Assembly: GCA_965554225.1 (NCBI GenBank)
Contig: CBEVZC010000112.1
Span: 1-10,039, forward strand
Direction of reading: 5' to 3'
From: BMS3ABIN04 sp965554225
Lineage (GTDB): Bacteria > Bacteroidota > Ignavibacteria > Ignavibacteriales > Melioribacteraceae
Length of the DNA: 10,039 bases
Shown: one piece after another, positions 6,742 to 10,039 of the stretch
How positions within the stretch are numbered: the first letter of the stretch is position 1
Layout of the letters: each line of letters starts with the position of its first letter
Position numbers and translations under genes: made by a program
Notes under the pieces: generated by a model
What the model saw: only the letters and a program-made list of their open reading frames with translations
Told to the model about the DNA's origin: nothing
Database searches by the model: none

Positions 6742-9700
6742 ATGAGCGACAAACTTTATAAAATGTCTTTAACCCGCTTACTAAATTGGGCTTTAGCTGA
6801 CGAAAAGGAAGGGAAAATATTTGAAGTTTATAAAAAGCAATTTTTTACTCCTAATAAATCAAATCCTTTCAGAATGCAAAGATACGGACAACTTTTGGAA
6901 ACACCTGTCGGCGTTGCCGCCGGTCCGCATACACAACTCGCACAAAATATAGTAACAGCCTGGCTTACCGGTTCCCGGTATATTGAACTCAAAACCGTTC
7001 AAACTCTCGACGAATTGGAAGTAGCTAAACCTTGCATAGAAATGGAGGACGAAGGTTATAATTGTGAATGGTCCCAAGAATTAAAAATAAAAGATTCATT
7101 TGATGAATACCTTAACGCCTGGATTTTAATTCACATTCTAAAAGATAAATTCGGTTGGAATGACTACGAAGAACTTGGAACAATTTTTAACATTAGTGTT
7201 GGTTATGATCTTAAGGGAATATTAAAACCAAACGTTCAATGGTTTTTAGATAAAATGACTGATTGCGGTGATGAATTAAAAAATAAGATTGAAAGCATAA
7301 TTCCATTGTATCCTAAAGCCGCAGACATTCAAATTCCGCTACAAATTTCCGACAACGTAACACTCTCTACTATGCATGGATGCCCTCCGGACGAAATTGA
7401 AAGTATAGCAAAATATTTGATGGAGAAAAAAAGGCTCCATACGACTGTTAAACTAAACCCCACTTTGCTCGGACCGGAACAGTTACGTTCCATCTTAAAT
7501 AACAAATTGGGATTTGAAACATTTGTACCGGATATTGCCTTTGAACACGACTTAAAATTTGAAGACGCAAAAAGGATTATTAAAAATTTATTAACTGTTG
7601 CTAAAAAAAGCAATGTTGAATTCGGATTGAAACTGACAAATACTCTTGAATCTAAAAACAGAACTGACGAGCTTCCCGCAACCGAAGATATGGTTTATAT
7701 GAGCGGTCGTGCTTTACATCCGATTAGTATTAACTTGGCAGCTAAGCTCCAGAATGAATTTAACGGTAATCTCGATATATCTTTTTCCGCAGGTGTGGAT
7801 GCATTCAATATTGCACAGGTTATTAAATGCAATTTAAAACCTGTTACCGTGTGCTCCGATTTGCTTAAGCCCGGCGGGTATACCAGAACTTTGCAGTATT
7901 TGGAAAATCTTGAGTCTGAAATTAAAAACACAAATGCCAAAAATTTACATGAGTTTATTCTCAATTCCTCTTCGCAAAACGACTTGATTTCAGCTTCACT
8001 GCAAAACTTAAATGAATATGCAGAATTTGTTTTAAATGATAAAAGATACAAAAAAGAATTTTTCAAATATGATAATATAAAAACCGAAAGAAAATTAACA
8101 ACATACGACTGTGTTCACGCTCCGTGTATTGAAGAATGTGCTATTTCTCAAGACATTCCGAACTATATGTATTACACTGCGAACGGTGAATTTGATAAAG
8201 CGTTTGATGTAATTGCCAAAACAAATCCTCTACCAAACATTACCGGAATGGTTTGTGACCATTTATGTCAATCCAAATGCACAAGAATTAATTACGACAA
8301 CCCGCTTTTAATCCGCGAAATAAAAAGATTTGTTTCTGAAAAAGAGTCCGGAAATTTTTCTCTAAAATCGGCTGAACCTCAAAACATTTCGGCTGCAGTT
8401 ATAGGCGCGGGGCCTGCCGGATTATCAGCTGCATATTTTTTAGCGCTTCAGGGAATTCAAGTACATGTTTACGAAAGTAAAAGTTTTGCCGGCGGAATGG
8501 CTTCGGATGCAATTCCGGTGTTTAGAATTACCGAAGAGGCTATTGCCAAAGATGTTGAAAATATAAAATCACTTGGAGTAAAATTTCATTTTAATGCCAA
8601 AATAGACAAAATTAAATTTAGTGAGATTAAAAATTCTTTCAATTTCGTTTTTATTTCCGTTGGAGCACAAAAAGGGAAAAGACTTAATATTAAAGGCGAA
8701 AACTCAAAAGGCGTTTTTGATCAAATTACATTTCTTAGCGATGTACTGAAAAACAAACCGCTTCAGCTCGGTAAATCCGTAGCGATAATAGGTGGTGGTT
8801 TATCGGCAGTAGATGCCGCAAGAACTTCTAAAAGATTAGTAGGAAAATCCGGCGAAATTACGGTTGTTTATCGCCGTACAAAAAAAGAAATGCCCTGCGG
8901 TTGGGAAGAAATTGAAATAATGGAAGAGGAAGGAATAAATATTCTGGAATTAACATCTCCTGTAGAAATTATAGATAATCGGAATAGTTTAGATCTTAAG
9001 TGTATTAAAATGCAGCTTTCGGAATTAGATGAAAGCGGGCGCAGAAAACCGGTTCCTATTGCCTCCTCTGATTTCAATTTACATTTTGATTCAATTATAA
9101 CTGCAATTGGTCAGGATTTGGATATAAGCTTTTTCAATGAAGATAAAATAAAAGTTGACGAAATTACAAAAGAGACACAGACAAAGAATATATTCGCCGG
9201 CGGAGATGCTATAAGAGGAGCTGATTCACTAATCAATGCAATTGCCGATGGTAAAATTGTGGCGGAAGAAATTATTAAACGTTCCGAAAGTGAATTTGAT
9301 TTCTATCAATTAAAAGTCAATAAAGGACTGGAGGCTGCAGATTTTCAGTATAAATTAGCTCGAAGAGAATACGGTCATCCTATACCGACTATACCTGTTG
9401 AAGAAAGAATTAGCTTTGATTTGGTGCATCCTTTATTAGATGATGATGAAGGTAAAAATGAAGCAGCAAGATGCTTGTTCTGCAACGACGTTTGCAACAT
9501 CTGCGTTTCTGTCTGCCCTAACATTTCTAATCTTGCAGTAACTTTTATTCAAGAAGATTTGAAATATCCGATTATAAACATACTTGGAGATAGTTTTGAA
9601 ACAATAGAAACAAAAACTTTTCGAATTTCCCAAGCTCCCCAAATTATTAATATCGGTGACTTTTGCAATGAATGCGGAAATTGTACGACCTTTTGTCCGA

Positions 9701-10017
9701 CTAGCGGAGATCCATATAAAACAAAACCTAAGTTCTACTTAACAAAGGAAAGTTTTGACAAAGAGGACAATTGCTATTTTATTTCCAAAGACGAAGTGTT
9801 TTATAAAAGCAATGGGAAAACCGTATTGTTAAAACACGTTGAAAATACTGTGGTGTTTGAAACAGATAAAATAAAAGCTGTGTTTGATGCTGAGAAGTTC
9901 ATAATTTTAAGTTTGGAAAATAAATCATCTGCAAATAGTACTATCGATTTTTCTAAAGCAGTTGAAATGCATGTATTGCTTAATAATTTGAGCGGGAATT
10001 CAATTTTTGAAAATTAG
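6742..10017 (+). CDS. ygfK: YgfK-type iron-sulfur flavoprotein oxidoreductase (putative selenate reductase/purine-catabolism subunit)
   Basis: This 1091-residue cytoplasmic protein is slightly longer than E. coli YgfK (about 1030). Residues 1-440 resemble the dihydroorotate dehydrogenase/PreA barrel: GVAAGPHTQLAQN (57-69), YIELKTVQTLDELEVAKPCI (80-99), STMHGCPPDE (209-218) and KLNPTLLG (237-244). Residues 450-850 are GltD-like: iron-sulfur cysteines 457, 461, 466, 505, 509 and 513; the FAD dinucleotide motif VIGAGPAGLSAA (553-564); the NAD(P)H motif AIIGGGLSAVDAAR (681-694); and the closing FAD motif IFAGGDAIRGADSLINAIADG (817-837, one residue given twice here at most). The C-terminal part has a Cys group at 911, 914, 918, 921, 925 and a standard CxxCxxCxxxCP set at 975, 978, 981, 985. 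The family is known from E. coli and gut anaerobe clusters for purine/urate degradation; the selenate reductase name is historical and the reaction is unsettled. Placement after xdhABC supports a purine role. The gene ends 22 bases before the window edge. Confidence 0.88.
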   Translation: MSDKLYKMSLTRLLNWALADEKEGKIFEVYKKQFFTPNKSNPFRMQRYGQLLETPVGVAAGPHTQLAQNIVTAWLTGSRYIELKTVQTLDELEVAKPCIEMEDEGYNCEWSQELKIKDSFDEYLNAWILIHILKDKFGWNDYEELGTIFNISVGYDLKGILKPNVQWFLDKMTDCGDELKNKIESIIPLYPKAADIQIPLQISDNVTLSTMHGCPPDEIESIAKYLMEKKRLHTTVKLNPTLLGPEQLRSILNNKLGFETFVPDIAFEHDLKFEDAKRIIKNLLTVAKKSNVEFGLKLTNTLESKNRTDELPATEDMVYMSGRALHPISINLAAKLQNEFNGNLDISFSAGVDAFNIAQVIKCNLKPVTVCSDLLKPGGYTRTLQYLENLESEIKNTNAKNLHEFILNSSSQNDLISASLQNLNEYAEFVLNDKRYKKEFFKYDNIKTERKLTTYDCVHAPCIEECAISQDIPNYMYYTANGEFDKAFDVIAKTNPLPNITGMVCDHLCQSKCTRINYDNPLLIREIKRFVSEKESGNFSLKSAEPQNISAAVIGAGPAGLSAAYFLALQGIQVHVYESKSFAGGMASDAIPVFRITEEAIAKDVENIKSLGVKFHFNAKIDKIKFSEIKNSFNFVFISVGAQKGKRLNIKGENSKGVFDQITFLSDVLKNKPLQLGKSVAIIGGGLSAVDAARTSKRLVGKSGEITVVYRRTKKEMPCGWEEIEIMEEEGINILELTSPVEIIDNRNSLDLKCIKMQLSELDESGRRKPVPIASSDFNLHFDSIITAIGQDLDISFFNEDKIKVDEITKETQTKNIFAGGDAIRGADSLINAIADGKIVAEEIIKRSESEFDFYQLKVNKGLEAADFQYKLARREYGHPIPTIPVEERISFDLVHPLLDDDEGKNEAARCLFCNDVCNICVSVCPNISNLAVTFIQEDLKYPIINILGDSFETIETKTFRISQAPQIINIGDFCNECGNCTTFCPTSGDPYKTKPKFYLTKESFDKEDNCYFISKDEVFYKSNGKTVLLKHVENTVVFETDKIKAVFDAEKFIILSLENKSSANSTIDFSKAVEMHVLLNNLSGNSIFEN

Positions 10018-10039
10018 GAAACAGTTTAATCTTAGAATA

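Noticed and set aside
7695..8066. 123-residue minus-strand open frame inside ygfK, the longest antisense frame
   Set aside because: It shows no motif or start signal, and the plus strand here encodes continuous YgfK sequence with family motifs on both sides.
6742..10017. Glutamate synthase small subunit fused to dihydroorotate dehydrogenase
   Set aside because: The GltD-like middle is real, but the specific N-terminal blocks (AAGPHTQLAQN, MHGCPPDE) and C-terminal ferredoxin domain match YgfK. No glutamate synthase large-subunit features are visible.
10018..10039. Start of a further gene after ygfK
   Set aside because: Only 22 bases remain, with no start codon or ribosome binding site that could be supported.

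Overview
The window is AT-rich bacterial DNA. It carries one partial gene on the minus strand, six complete genes on the plus strand, and short intergenic gaps. The proteins are rich in Lys, Ile and Asn, and the peptidase and XdhC look like those of Bacteroidota/Ignavibacteria-type bacteria. Several genes nevertheless have recognisable Shine-Dalgarno sequences, which are rare in classical Bacteroidia. An Ignavibacteria-like or related Bacteroidota-group organism is my best guess. This is inference from protein style, not a phylogenetic result.

Region 1 (1-421): the 5' part of a secreted M14-family zinc carboxypeptidase on the minus strand, leaving the window at base 1, and a 73-base divergent promoter region. 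Region 2 (422-1001): a stand-alone thioredoxin-fold redoxin with a CNHC active site, followed by a hairpin with a T-rich tail. Region 3 (1055-1837): a ParA/Soj-type ATPase without a ParB partner. Region 4 (2001-10017): a purine-oxidation module, xdhA-xdhB-xdhC, followed 58 bases later by a 1091-residue YgfK-type multi-domain iron-sulfur flavoprotein.

The last four genes probably form one functional unit. XdhA (two [2Fe-2S] clusters plus FAD) and XdhB (molybdenum cofactor) together make a xanthine dehydrogenase. All the active-site residues that I can align to the bovine enzyme are present. XdhC would deliver and protect the sulfurated molybdenum cofactor. YgfK combines a dihydroorotate-dehydrogenase-like barrel, a GltD-like FAD/NAD(P)H module and a C-terminal double iron-sulfur cluster domain. 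In E. coli and many gut anaerobes ygfK belongs to gene clusters for anaerobic purine/urate breakdown (older name: putative selenate reductase subunit). Its co-location here with an ordinary XdhABC suggests that xanthine or urate chemistry is linked to a YgfK-catalysed redox step. This is the most interesting point in the window.

I saw no RNA genes, insertion sequences, CRISPR arrays or integration sites. No stretch longer than 165 bases lacks a gene.
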